A stretch of DNA of 64,000 nucleotides from Gemmobacter fulvus (GTDB lineage Bacteria > Pseudomonadota > Alphaproteobacteria > Rhodobacterales > Rhodobacteraceae). The translations under genes and the position numbers were made by a program. Below the pieces are notes generated by a model. That model did not search any database. It was given only the letters and a program-made list of their open reading frames with translations, and was not told the origin of the DNA. The DNA lies in assembly GCF_018798885.1 (NCBI RefSeq), contig NZ_CP076361.1, positions 1,889,501 through 1,953,500 of the forward strand, in the 5' to 3' direction. Positions 26,014-35,000 of this stretch are shown here, piece by piece. How positions within the stretch are numbered: position 1 is the stretch's first letter; the number at the start of each line of letters is the position of its first letter.

Positions 26014-28943
26014 GCCACATCCTCCGGGCGGGTGCGGTCGGTCATTTCCCATTCGCCAAAGCGGGCGAGATGGTCATAATCGCCGGGGAAGCGGCTGTCG
26101 AACACCGCACGACGGGCGGCATAGCCGGTCTCTTCGCTCAGATAGCGGGTGATCAGCCGGTTCAGATCCTGCCACACCTTGCCGGTGATCTCGGGCGTGA
26201 TCTCGGTTGCCACCAGTTTCGGCGTGGTGCCAAGCCCGACATAGCTGATCCGCGCCACATCCGCGAAGCCCAGTTCGGCAAAGCCGCCACGTTCCGCCAT
26301 CGCGGCGGCCAGCAGCAGCTGCTTGTCGAATTGCTCCTGCTGTTTTGGTGTGGGCGGCGTACCGGTCTTGTAATCGAGGATGTGCAGCCGCCCATCCGGC
26401 AAAAGGTCGATCCGGTCCGGCGTGCCATAGAGGGCAAAATCCAGCGGTGTCAGAGCCACTTCTCCGGTTTTTTCGATGCCCACCGGGGTTCCGCCGTCGA
26501 TGCCGTCATGGTCGAGGAAAAAATCTGCGGCCCGCTCCATCCGGCTGAGCCAGAGCGTGCGCGCAGCGGGCCAGGGCACCTGCGCCTGCAACACGGTTTC
26601 AGCGATGCGCAGCAGGCGAGCCCGTGCCTCGGGGCGGCTTTCGGGCTGGCGCTGTTTGACAAAGGTTTCCAGAATTTCGTGCAGCAACGATCCGCGCAGC
26701 CGGGCATCTGCCGTGCGGTGCAAAGGGTCGAGCTTCTTCAGCCGCAGGATATAGCGGGCATAGATCGCATAAGGATCGCGGATCAGCGTGGTGATCCGGG
26801 TCAGTGCCAGCTTGCGTGGACGATGCGCCAGCGGCGGGCGGGGTGCCGGGCGCGGGGCCGACGGGGTGAGGGCCATGGGCCGTTCCAGCGCATCCGCCAG
26901 ATCAAGCCAGTGCTGCCCGCGCGCCTTCATCGCGGCCAGTGCCGCAGGCCCGTTCCGGGCAGAAAGCCCGCCCAGAAGATTGGTCAGCCGGTTCAGCCAG
27001 CGCGAGGGCACGGTTTCCGCCTCGGCATCGCGGCGGGCGCGGCTCAGCACCACTTCCGGCGCGCCGATGGCCTGTTGATAGTCATGCGCGGCCAGTCCGA
27101 TCCGCCGTTCCGGCAATAACAGACCCGCATCCTTGCGCATCTTGCGATTCAGCCAAGGGTCCGGCGCAGGGATCTGCGGCCAGATCCCGTCATTCAACCC
27201 GCCGAGGATCACCAGATCCGCGCCCTGAACCCGGGCTTCCAGCGTGCCCCAGATCATCAGCCGGGGATGGCCCAGGGCCTCTTCGCGGACTTCGCCCCGG
27301 TTCAGGATGGCATCAAACAGGTTGCGGTAATCCTGCACGGTGAACAGGCCGGCCGCCGCCGCCTCGGCCTGCAATCCGGCAATGGCGCTGCGGGCGGCCT
27401 CACCGGCGGTTTGCAGCCACAATTCGCCGGTGCCCGTGCCCGAGGGGCCGCGTGCCAAAGTCTCTGTGATGGCCAAATGCTGATCCAGCAGCAGGGTCAG
27501 CGGCTGTGGCCCCATGCCCTCCAGATCGGCGGTCGCCGCGATGATCCACTCCACCCATGGTCCTGCGGCGTCGTCCTTGCGGGCCTCGGCCCAGGCGCGC
27601 AGCGCCTCGGGTTCAGGGAAGGGCGGCCCATACTTGCGCAGCTTCAGCTCCAACTCGCGCGTCAGCCGCAGATGCGTGCCGCGTTCGCTGTCCGATGCGG
27701 TGAGCGGATGTTTCAACAGCGTCAGCAGCGCTTCGGAGGTCAGCCGCCGCCCCATCAGCCCCGACACATGCCGCAGCAGCCGCCCCGGTGCCGAAAGCGC
27801 CAGCGGTTTGCCGGCGGAATCGTCGGGCACGATGCCCCAACGGTCCAGCGCCGCAGTCACCTGCCGGGTCAGCCCGCGATCCGGGGTGATGAGCGCGGTC
27901 ACCTTGCCCAGATCCGCCGCCTCGCGCAGGATCAGCGCAATCGCCAGCGCCTCGTCGCGCGGGCTGTCGGCCTCGATCAGTGTCATCGCCGCTGTGGCTT
28001 CGGCCAGGTCCGTCAGGTGCTGGCCCTCGGTCAGCCATTGATCGGTCACGGGCGCGGGGCGCAGCGACAGCGACACCAGCCGGTTGCGCGCCGGGCAGGG
28101 GGCGGGCCGCCCGCTCCAATGCGTGACACCGGCATGGCCGTGGCCAAGCTGATCAAGCAGGCGGCGAAAGCGGTATTGCGGATGGTCTTCGGCGGTCATG
28201 GCATCGCCCATGCCATCCCAGACCGCGCCGGGCAGATCGAAATCGAAACCCGGCAGGATCAGCGCGCCCTGTGGCAGCGCCGCGACCGCCTGCATGAAAC
28301 GCAGCGTCGTGCCGCGTGAGGCGGTGGAGCCCGCCACGATGATCGGCCCTTGCGGCGGCGCGGCCTGCCAGCGCGCGGCCAGGGCCTCGACCACCCGCCG
28401 TTGCCGTGCCTCCGGGTCCGGCGCATCATCGGTGCCGAAAAACGGCTGCACGATCTGCATGAAGCTTTGCGTGCGCGTCCAATGCGCCGAATGGTTCGAG
28501 ACATCGAGTGCGGCAATCACATCGGGCGTCACGCCCTCGCCCTGCATCTCGTCCATCAGCGTCGCCAGACTGTCGGCCAGATCATAAAGCGCTGTGCGGG
28601 GGGCCAGATCGGGCTGCGCATCCAGCAGGCGCGCGACAAGCTGGGTCAGTTCCAGCCGCCGCCGCAAGGGCGGAATTGCGGCGGGGATGCCTTCAATGGC
28701 CGCCTCGACCCCCAGATCCGTGATCAGCCGGATGCGGGGCAGAAAGCTTGCCCCCTCGGCGCTGAACAGATCAATGATGCGGCGGCGCATCCGTTGCGTG
28801 TTCACGAACACCTGCACCTGCGCCATGGCTTCGGGCGGGGCTTCGGCCAGCCGGGCCTTCAGCCCGCGCACCAGTTCGGCCGGAAAATCGGCGCCGGGGG
28901 GCAGGGCGAACAGGCGGGGTTGGTCCGGGTCAAACATCATCAT
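26010..28943 (-). CDS. addB: Double-strand break repair protein AddB
   Basis: Inactivated-helicase plus nuclease partner of AddA. About 977 residues starting with a run of Met (MMMFDPDQPRLFALPPGADF); any of the three ATGs at 28943-28935 may be used. The N-terminal region has the alpha-type AddB features QRMRRRIIDLF and PRIRLITDLG. The middle shows VILGGLNDGIWPQ and NRKMRKDAGLLLPERRIGL. The C-terminal PD-(D/E)XK nuclease is visible in LHILDYKTGTPP. The gene overlaps the upstream nucleotidyltransferase by 14 bases and the downstream addA by four, so the two nuclease subunits are made together. Confidence 0.94.
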   Translation of the reverse strand: MMMFDPDQPRLFALPPGADFPAELVRGLKARLAEAPPEAMAQVQVFVNTQRMRRRIIDLFSAEGASFLPRIRLITDLGVEAAIEGIPAAIPPLRRRLELTQLVARLLDAQPDLAPRTALYDLADSLATLMDEMQGEGVTPDVIAALDVSNHSAHWTRTQSFMQIVQPFFGTDDAPDPEARQRRVVEALAARWQAAPPQGPIIVAGSTASRGTTLRFMQAVAALPQGALILPGFDFDLPGAVWDGMGDAMTAEDHPQYRFRRLLDQLGHGHAGVTHWSGRPAPCPARNRLVSLSLRPAPVTDQWLTEGQHLTDLAEATAAMTLIEADSPRDEALAIALILREAADLGKVTALITPDRGLTRQVTAALDRWGIVPDDSAGKPLALSAPGRLLRHVSGLMGRRLTSEALLTLLKHPLTASDSERGTHLRLTRELELKLRKYGPPFPEPEALRAWAEARKDDAAGPWVEWIIAATADLEGMGPQPLTLLLDQHLAITETLARGPSGTGTGELWLQTAGEAARSAIAGLQAEAAAAGLFTVQDYRNLFDAILNRGEVREEALGHPRLMIWGTLEARVQGADLVILGGLNDGIWPQIPAPDPWLNRKMRKDAGLLLPERRIGLAAHDYQQAIGAPEVVLSRARRDAEAETVPSRWLNRLTNLLGGLSARNGPAALAAMKARGQHWLDLADALERPMALTPSAPRPAPRPPLAHRPRKLALTRITTLIRDPYAIYARYILRLKKLDPLHRTADARLRGSLLHEILETFVKQRQPESRPEARARLLRIAETVLQAQVPWPAARTLWLSRMERAADFFLDHDGIDGGTPVGIEKTGEVALTPLDFALYGTPDRIDLLPDGRLHILDYKTGTPPTPKQQEQFDKQLLLAAAMAERGGFAELGFADVARISYVGLGTTPKLVATEITPEITGKVWQDLNRLITRYLSEETGYAARRAVFDSRFPGDYDHLARFGEWEMTDRTRPEDVA

Positions 28944-29634
28944 TCGCCAGCAGCGCCTCTGCCATGGCGATGCCGCCCGGGTGGCCGACATCGCACCAGC
29001 CGCCCTGATGCACATGGCCAAAGGCTCGGCCTTCGGCAATCGCCATGTCCCACAGCCGGTTCAGCGAAAACACCCGGTCGGGAATTTCTGCCAGCCGATC
29101 GGTGCGCAGGATCTGCGCGCCCAGATAGGCCAACCCCGGCGCGCCTTTGGCCCGCGCAATGCGCCCCTCGCCATCCAGCACGAAGTCGCCCGTCCCGGCA
29201 AAGCCTTTGGCCTGTGGGGCGGGCAGCAGCAGCAGCAGCGCATCCATGCGCGCCGGATCCCAGGCAGACAGCAACTGCGCCAGAGGGTTTTGCCCGGCCC
29301 AGACCGCATCGGTGTTCAGGGTGAACACCGGCCCCGGCCCCAGCAGCGGCAGTGCCGCGCGCAAGCCACCGCCGGTCTCCAGAATCTCGTCCGGCTCTGC
29401 GGCGAAGCGGATATCGGCGCGCCCCGCCAGATGCGCCCGGATCTGATCGGGCAGGTAATGCAGATTGACCACGATCCGCCGCAGCGCCAGCGGCTCTGCC
29501 TGCAGCAGCGCATGATCAATCAGCGCACGCCCCGCCACCTCGATCAGAGGTTTCGGGCGATGGGCGGTCAGCGCCCCCATCCGGGTGCCGAAGCCGGCGG
29601 CAAACAGCATCAGGGCGCCGGGGCGGTCGGGCAT
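28930..29634 (-). CDS. murU: Nucleotidyltransferase, probable N-acetylmuramate 1-phosphate uridylyltransferase (MurU)
   Basis: A 234-residue sugar-phosphate nucleotidyltransferase. LFAAGFGTRMG is the nucleotide-binding loop, HRPKPLIEVAGRALIDH the substrate Lys region, ETGGGLRAALPLLG and TLNTDAVW the metal-binding Asp region, and WCDVGHPGGIA the C-terminal part. In pseudomonads MurU converts MurNAc-1-phosphate to UDP-MurNAc right after AmgK. Here the gene follows an AmgK-like kinase directly, overlapping by 25 bases, which supports that role. An internal ATG at 29610 overlapping the upstream stop as TGATG is an alternative start. Specificity is inferred from pairing. Confidence 0.8.
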   Translation of the reverse strand: MPDRPGALMLFAAGFGTRMGALTAHRPKPLIEVAGRALIDHALLQAEPLALRRIVVNLHYLPDQIRAHLAGRADIRFAAEPDEILETGGGLRAALPLLGPGPVFTLNTDAVWAGQNPLAQLLSAWDPARMDALLLLLPAPQAKGFAGTGDFVLDGEGRIARAKGAPGLAYLGAQILRTDRLAEIPDRVFSLNRLWDMAIAEGRAFGHVHQGGWCDVGHPGGIAMAEALLANDDV

Positions 29635-30626
29635 TTGGAAGAGATCCTTGCAAGGGCTTCGGGGGTGGGGTCTGGCAACAGGCGGGCGCAAAGCGGGGCC
29701 AGCGGGGCCAGAGCCGGATGCGCCAGATTGCGCCGCAACTGCTGCCACACCCGCGGGATCAGACGCAGATAACCGGGTTTGCCTCCATGCAGGCACAGCC
29801 GGGCAAAGATGCCCAGAATCCGCAGCGCCCGCTGGGTGCCCAGAACCGCATACGCGGCGCTGAATTCGGCCTCGGTCTGGCCGGTGGCAGTGCGGAAGCG
29901 GGCGCAGATCGAGGTCTCTGTCTCGATCGCCACATCGCGCCGCGCATCCTGTAACAGCGATACAAGATCATAGGCGGGTTGCCCCATCTGGGCGAGCTGG
30001 AAATCGAGCAAGCCGACCCGCGCCAGCCCTTGCCTCTCTGGCAGCCAGAGCAGGTTTTCGGCGTGATAGTCACGCAAGATCACGATGCGCGGGCCGTCGG
30101 CATGGCAGGCCAGCAGATCGCGCAGGCAGGCGATGAAATCGCGGCTGTCGATCCGTTCGTCCGTGATGCCCCAGCGATACCAGTCCAGCACAAAGGCCGC
30201 CGCTTCGGCCCAATCCTGCGCCGAAAGATCGGGGAGACCATGGGGGGGCGGGGCGCTGTGAAGATGCAACAGCACGTCGCAGGCGGCGGCATAGAGCGGC
30301 TGTTCCAGCAAGGGATCCTGCGCGATGACGCGGGCAAAGATGCCATCCCCCAGATCCTCCAGCAGCAAGAATCCCTGCTCCAAATCTTCGGCCAGAATGG
30401 CGGGGGCAGACAGGCCCAGCCCGGTCAGGTGCCGCGCCATGGCGACGAAATCGGCAGGATCATCGCCCTTTCCGGGCGGCGCATCCATCAGAACGGCACT
30501 CTGTCCGCCTTGCCGCAGCCTGTCATAACTGCGGTCCGAGGCATCGCCCGCCAGAAAGCTGCGCTGGGCGCTGCCCCATCCGGCACGGGCCAAAAACGTC
30601 TCTGACAAGGCGCGACGGTCAGTCAT
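29610..30626 (-). CDS. amgK: Aminoglycoside phosphotransferase-family kinase, probable cell-wall sugar kinase AmgK
   Basis: A 338-residue kinase-fold protein. RSFLAGDASDRSYDRL is the nucleotide-loop region, LLLEDLGDGIF the hinge, and ILRDYHAENLLW with GLLDFQLAQMG gives the Brenner catalytic Asp/Asn and metal Asp. AmgK phosphorylates MurNAc and GlcNAc at the anomeric carbon in a recycling route that bypasses MurA and therefore fosfomycin. Pairing with the following MurU-like gene supports this assignment. It overlaps the tsaE stop by eight bases. Substrate is inferred, not shown by sequence. Confidence 0.8.
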   Translation of the reverse strand: MTDRRALSETFLARAGWGSAQRSFLAGDASDRSYDRLRQGGQSAVLMDAPPGKGDDPADFVAMARHLTGLGLSAPAILAEDLEQGFLLLEDLGDGIFARVIAQDPLLEQPLYAAACDVLLHLHSAPPPHGLPDLSAQDWAEAAAFVLDWYRWGITDERIDSRDFIACLRDLLACHADGPRIVILRDYHAENLLWLPERQGLARVGLLDFQLAQMGQPAYDLVSLLQDARRDVAIETETSICARFRTATGQTEAEFSAAYAVLGTQRALRILGIFARLCLHGGKPGYLRLIPRVWQQLRRNLAHPALAPLAPLCARLLPDPTPEALARISSKCPTAPAP

Positions 30627-31101
30627 CGGTGCCCCAGTCGCGCCTTGCGTCTGCGATCAGTTCGGGGTGTTGCGGCGCCGTCACCTCCACGCGCCGCCCC
30701 TCGCCCTCAGGCGCAAAGGCCAGCCGGATGGCATGGGGCGGGGTCAGGCGGCCAAGCCGGTCCGGCCATTCGACCAGACAGATCGCAGTGGCAAAGGCCG
30801 CGTCCAGCCCCAGTTCGATCACCTCGTCGGAATGGCCCAGACGGTAGAGATCGGTGTGCCAGATGTCGCCCGCCGGATCGTCATAGGTTTGCACCAAGGT
30901 GAAGGTGGGCGATGGAATATCAAGCGCCTCGCCCAGACGCGCCCGGATCAGCGCGCGGGCGAAATGGGTTTTCCCCGCACCGATACCGCCCTCCAGCAGC
31001 AGAACCATGCCGGGATGCAGCCTTGCGGCCCACCACTGGCCAAAGCGGGTGGTGGCTTCCTCATCGGCCAGGTGGATCGAAAGATGGGACGCGTGGATCA
31101 T
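30619..31101 (-). CDS. tsaE: tRNA t6A biosynthesis ATPase TsaE
   Basis: Essential ATPase that supports TsaB-TsaD in making N6-threonylcarbamoyladenosine on tRNA A37. A 160-residue protein with the P-loop EGGIGAGKTHFARALI at about 33-48, SPTFTLVQTY, and HTDLYRLG followed by LVEWPDRL, all diagnostic. I start at 31101 (MIHASHLSIHLADEEAT), where the family domain begins; longer readings enter the gap below divL. TsaD is encoded separately at 41125-42204. Confidence 0.95.
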   Translation of the reverse strand: MIHASHLSIHLADEEATTRFGQWWAARLHPGMVLLLEGGIGAGKTHFARALIRARLGEALDIPSPTFTLVQTYDDPAGDIWHTDLYRLGHSDEVIELGLDAAFATAICLVEWPDRLGRLTPPHAIRLAFAPEGEGRRVEVTAPQHPELIADARRDWGTDD

Positions 31102-31142
31102 CCGGGCAGTTTTACCGCCCAGCCCCAAAGCTGCAACCCCGC

Positions 31143-32717
31143 TCAGGCCTGCTTGAGTGCGCGAGCCGTGGCAAAGGCCGGGCTTGGCCCTTCGGGATAG
31201 GCGGCGCATTTGAACCGCGCGAGCGTTGATCCGCCCGGCAAGCCGGTGAACCGACATTCGATCAGCCGCCCATCCAGCAGGCGTGCTTCGCCCAGAACCG
31301 GATCACGCTCGCCGTTTTCGCTGGCAAACCGTTCGGCCTCGGCCCAGAGCGCGGTGGGTCCGGTGCGGTCGCGCCAATGTGCGCAGAGGGACTTCAGGCA
31401 GGAATCCGACAGGCGTTCTGCCGGATCATGGCCCCACAATGCGGCATAGGCGGCATTTGTCATCACCAGGATCCCTGCGGGCGAAAACACCGCCAAGGCC
31501 TGATCCACCGCATCCACCACCGCCTGCGACATTTCTAGATCGGCGCGATAGCGGCGGATGCGCGAAATCTCGGTCGAGATATCCTCGATCATCAGGGCCA
31601 GCGCGCCATTCGGATGCGGCCGCCCGACCACCTTGTAGGTCTGCCCCGAAGGCAGGCTCCAGGTTTCTTCGAACAGGCCCGAGGACGCGGCCTTTTCAAG
31701 CTCGGTCATCTGTTTGCGCCAGGTGCGGTAATCCTTGGGTTCCGGGATCATGTTGCGGTCGCGCATCGCATCCAGAAACGCAAAAAGCGTGGGCCGCATC
31801 GACAGGAAATCCACCGGCAGGCCAGACAGGTCGAGCAGGGCCGGATTGAACATGGTCAGTTGCCGCTGCTTGTCAAAGATCGCAAGGGCAATGGGCAGAT
31901 GGGCAAAGGTCTTGGTCAGCGTCTGGGTAAAATCGCGCAAGGCGCTTTCGGCATGCACGGCAGCATCGGCAGGCAAGGCGAACAGCAAGCGGCCGTCGCC
32001 TTCGGTGAACATGATCAGATCGAACCAATGGTCGCGCCCCGGACCCTGCGCCAGCTTCTGCCGCTGGCCCTTCACGCCCTGCGCGGTTGCGGTTTTTTCA
32101 AACAGGCGCGGCAGTGGCCAGCTCAGATCCTGCCCCGGTTCCAGATGATGTGCGGCCTGAAGCAGATAGGCGGCATTGGCCCAGATCACCTCTCCCTCCG
32201 CCGCCTCGCGCCAGATCATCAAAGGGGCCTGCGACAGGGTGCTGCGCAATTGGGCCAGTTCATCCTGAATGGCGCGATGCGTCAGCGGATCGGTCCCCGC
32301 AGGCCCGGCCTGTTCATCCGGGTCCAGCAGGCTGATCCGCGTCAGGCCGCCCCGTGCCTCTGCCCGCAGGGTAAAGGGTGCGGGCCCCGCGGATGTCAGG
32401 ATCAGCCGCCCGTCACGGTGGAGATTGACGACCTGCGCGTTGAAATCGGGAAAACGCGGCGAAAGATAGGCCACAAGCCGCACCCAGGGGCTGCCCTTTG
32501 CCGCGCTGAGCGAGAGCAGCGCGCGGGCGCTGGGCGTCGCGTCCACCAGCAATTCGCCATCAAACAGAAAACTCGTGCCGCCCGCACTGTCAGAAAAGAT
32601 TACGCATTGCGCCGTCGCTGCCCGGCTTTGCAATGCCGCAAGGGCCAGAACACCCCCGAGTGCGGCAAGGCCCGACGTCACCACCAGCGCCACAGCCAGC
32701 GTCCAGTCGATCTGCAT
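31143..32717 (-). CDS. divL: Multi-PAS membrane protein, DivL-type regulator without a kinase domain
   Basis: A 524-residue protein with one N-terminal membrane helix (about 6-28), then several PAS-like units: residues about 160-250 (APLMIWREAAEGEVIWANAA), 270-380 (LPIALAIFDKQRQLTMFNPA) and 395-500 (DQALAVFSPAGILVMTNAAY). It ends at ALKQA with no HisKA or HATPase domain. In Caulobacter DivL is a PAS-rich kinase-like protein that steers CckA and CtrA. A PAS protein called DivL affects CtrA and gene transfer agent output in Rhodobacter capsulatus. The neighbourhood (divL, tsaE, amgK/murU-like, addB, addA) and the CtrA box upstream support the name. It could still be a different PAS sensor. Confidence 0.72.
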   Translation of the reverse strand: MQIDWTLAVALVVTSGLAALGGVLALAALQSRAATAQCVIFSDSAGGTSFLFDGELLVDATPSARALLSLSAAKGSPWVRLVAYLSPRFPDFNAQVVNLHRDGRLILTSAGPAPFTLRAEARGGLTRISLLDPDEQAGPAGTDPLTHRAIQDELAQLRSTLSQAPLMIWREAAEGEVIWANAAYLLQAAHHLEPGQDLSWPLPRLFEKTATAQGVKGQRQKLAQGPGRDHWFDLIMFTEGDGRLLFALPADAAVHAESALRDFTQTLTKTFAHLPIALAIFDKQRQLTMFNPALLDLSGLPVDFLSMRPTLFAFLDAMRDRNMIPEPKDYRTWRKQMTELEKAASSGLFEETWSLPSGQTYKVVGRPHPNGALALMIEDISTEISRIRRYRADLEMSQAVVDAVDQALAVFSPAGILVMTNAAYAALWGHDPAERLSDSCLKSLCAHWRDRTGPTALWAEAERFASENGERDPVLGEARLLDGRLIECRFTGLPGGSTLARFKCAAYPEGPSPAFATARALKQA

Positions 32718-32768
32718 TTTGTTTTCCCCAAAGAGCTGCGCCTTTTCAACAGCCTTGGGGCGAGAAGG

Positions 32769-32783
32769 TTAAAGCAGTGTTAA
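32769..32783 (-). promoter_or_regulatory. Consensus CtrA-binding box upstream of divL
   Basis: TTAA at 32769-32772 and TTAA at 32780-32783 separated by exactly seven bases. Read toward divL it is TTAACACTGCTTTAACC, matching the TTAA-N7-TTAA rule for CtrA with the extra CC after the second half. It lies 52-66 bases before the divL start codon, a position suited to promoter control. Confidence 0.7.
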
Positions 32784-32843
32784 ACACGGAATTGTGAACG
32801 GCAAAATATTATCCAATTTACCAAGGTCCGATGCGAAATCGCA

Positions 32844-34229
32844 TCAGGTATTGAGGTCGTTCTCGCCCAATGCACCGCGCGGCGCTTCGATCCGCGCCAT
32901 CGGCCAGATCACTTCGACAATCGCGCCGCAGCGTTCCACCTGATTCTCGGTGGTGGGCGGCGATACCGTGCCATTGGCAAATGTCAGCTCGGCCCCGGTC
33001 CGCTCCAGCAAGGTCTTGGCGATGAACAGGCCCAGCCCCATGCCTTCATACTCCGGGCGCTGCGCCGGTGCCTTGCGACTGCGCATGAACGGATCGCCAA
33101 TCCGCCCGATCACATGCGAGGGATAGCCGGCGCCATCATCAACAATACGGATCAGAACCTGATCCCGGCCCCATTCGCCTTCGACCCAGACCTGATGCTG
33201 CGCAAAATCAACCGCATTCTGGATCAGATTGCGCAGGCCGTGGATCACTTCGGGCTGGCGCAGGATGATGGGTTCCCGCGCGGCATCGCCTTCGGGGGGG
33301 AGCAGGTCAAAATGCACCTGCTTGCCACGATTGACATGCGGCTCTGCCGCTTCGCGGATCACGGTGCTGAGCGGGGCCTGACGCAGATGTTTGTCATCCT
33401 TGCCGATGCGGCCCATCGAGCGCAGAATATCGCGGCAGCGATCCGCCTGATCGCGGATCAGCTGCGCATCGGCATGCAGATCCGGCTGGTCATCCAACTC
33501 GTCCATCAATTCGCTGCTGACCAGCTTGATTGTGGCCAGCGGCGTGCCCAACTCATGCGCCGCAGCTGCCACCACGCCACCCAGATCGGTCAGCTTCTGT
33601 TCGCGCGCCAAGGCCATCTGTGTGGCCAGCAGCGCATCCTGCATCGAATGGATCTCTCCGGCGACGCGATGTGCATAAATGCCCAGAAACACGATGCCGA
33701 TCACGATCGACAGCCAGAAGCCAAAGCCGAACAGCTGCGGCACCGCAAAGGTCGATCCGTCATGCAGGGTCATCGGCAGGCTGAACAGCGCCAGGATGGT
33801 GACAAAGCTGATCGCCATGCCGCCCAGAACCAGCGTGGCGCGCCCTTCCAGCGCTGTGGCCGAAATGGTGACAGGCGCAAGGATCAGCAAGGCGAAGGGG
33901 TTGGTCAGCCCGCCGGTCAGGAACAGCAGCGCCGCCAATTGCGCCAGATCGAACAGCAGGGTCAGAAACACCTGCCGTTCCGTCAGCCGGGTATTCTGCG
34001 GAAAGACCGAGGCGGAGACCAGGTTGGCAATGACCGAGGCCCCGACAACCAGATAACACAGGCCCAATGGCAACTGGATGTCATACCAGGTCCAGGCCAT
34101 CACGATGGCGATGATCTGCCCGGCGATGGCGGCCCAACGCAGCAGGATAAGCGTGCGCAGGCGCAAAAAATCGCTGCGCGTTTCGCGGGATGGCATGGCA
34201 ATCTGTGAAAAGCGCATCGGGTGGCCCAT
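32844..34229 (-). CDS. regB: Redox sensor histidine kinase RegB/PrrB
   Basis: A 461-residue membrane kinase controlling photosynthesis, respiration, nitrogen and carbon fixation genes in response to redox state. Six membrane helices lie between residues 25 and 185, with the quinone-site motif GGLTNPF near 106-112. The phosphorylated His is H225 in AAAAHELGTP, and the redox Cys is C265 in QADRCRDILRSMG. These fall on the same numbers as in R. capsulatus RegB, which supports the start at 34229. The HATPase domain shows NLIQNAVDFA, DDGAGYP and GMGLGLFIAKTLLERTGA. It is divergent from senC-regA. Confidence 0.97.
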   Translation of the reverse strand: MGHPMRFSQIAMPSRETRSDFLRLRTLILLRWAAIAGQIIAIVMAWTWYDIQLPLGLCYLVVGASVIANLVSASVFPQNTRLTERQVFLTLLFDLAQLAALLFLTGGLTNPFALLILAPVTISATALEGRATLVLGGMAISFVTILALFSLPMTLHDGSTFAVPQLFGFGFWLSIVIGIVFLGIYAHRVAGEIHSMQDALLATQMALAREQKLTDLGGVVAAAAHELGTPLATIKLVSSELMDELDDQPDLHADAQLIRDQADRCRDILRSMGRIGKDDKHLRQAPLSTVIREAAEPHVNRGKQVHFDLLPPEGDAAREPIILRQPEVIHGLRNLIQNAVDFAQHQVWVEGEWGRDQVLIRIVDDGAGYPSHVIGRIGDPFMRSRKAPAQRPEYEGMGLGLFIAKTLLERTGAELTFANGTVSPPTTENQVERCGAIVEVIWPMARIEAPRGALGENDLNT

Positions 34230-34310
34230 GCTGTCGCAGGCAGTTATTTTGCCATTGTTAAGAGCCGCCGCTTGCGGGATCAATGCGCGATGGCACGGAA
34301 GGGAAATGCG

Positions 34311-34943
34311 ATGTCTAAGCTTTATGCCGGTCTGGCGGTGGCAGCAGTGGTTGGTCTGATCGGCGGCTCTGCGCTTTGGGTGTTCAACGCGCGGTCCGAG
34401 GATCCCTTTGCGGTGTGCCGCGCAGGGCAGGTGGGCGGCGGGGCGATTGGCGGCCCGTTCACGCTTGTGGACGAGGCGGGGGCCACGGTCACCGATGCGC
34501 AGGTTCTGACGAAACCTTCGCTGGTGTATTTCGGCTATACCTTCTGCCCGGATGTCTGCCCGATGGACAATGCGCGCAATGCCGAGGCCGTCGATATTCT
34601 GGAAGAGCGCGGCTATGACGTGACGCCGGTGTTCATTTCCATCGACCCGGCCCGTGATACGCCCGCCGTTCTGACAGATTTCACCGAAAACCTGCATCCG
34701 CGCATGGTCGGCCTGACCGGCAGCCCGGAACAGGTGAAGGTGGCCTCACAGGCCTATAAAACCTATTACAAGGCGCAGCCTGCCGAAGATGACTTCTATC
34801 TGGTGGATCATTCGACCTTTACCTATCTGATGTTGCCCGGAACCGGCTTTGCCGAATTCTACAAACGCGAGTCGACGGCCGAAGAAATGGCGCAAAGCGT
34901 TGGCTGTTTTGTCGATGCCGCAAAATCACTTGCCGAAAATTGA
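34311..34943 (+). CDS. senC: SCO1/SenC copper chaperone for cytochrome oxidase assembly
   Basis: A 210-residue membrane-anchored thioredoxin-fold protein (PrrC in R. sphaeroides) that delivers copper to the CuA site of cytochrome c oxidase. An N-terminal helix (about 4-25) is followed by the copper motif FCPDVCP with C79 and C83, and the conserved His in VDHSTFTYLM. AAGGGA lies upstream of the ATG. It is divergent from regB and is followed after 57 bases by regA, the invariant order of this regulon core. Confidence 0.96.
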   Translation: MSKLYAGLAVAAVVGLIGGSALWVFNARSEDPFAVCRAGQVGGGAIGGPFTLVDEAGATVTDAQVLTKPSLVYFGYTFCPDVCPMDNARNAEAVDILEERGYDVTPVFISIDPARDTPAVLTDFTENLHPRMVGLTGSPEQVKVASQAYKTYYKAQPAEDDFYLVDHSTFTYLMLPGTGFAEFYKRESTAEEMAQSVGCFVDAAKSLAEN

Positions 34944-35000
34944 CCTCCACTGAAAAGCGGCCTAGGTTCGCGGCATATATACAGGACAGGGAACATCACG

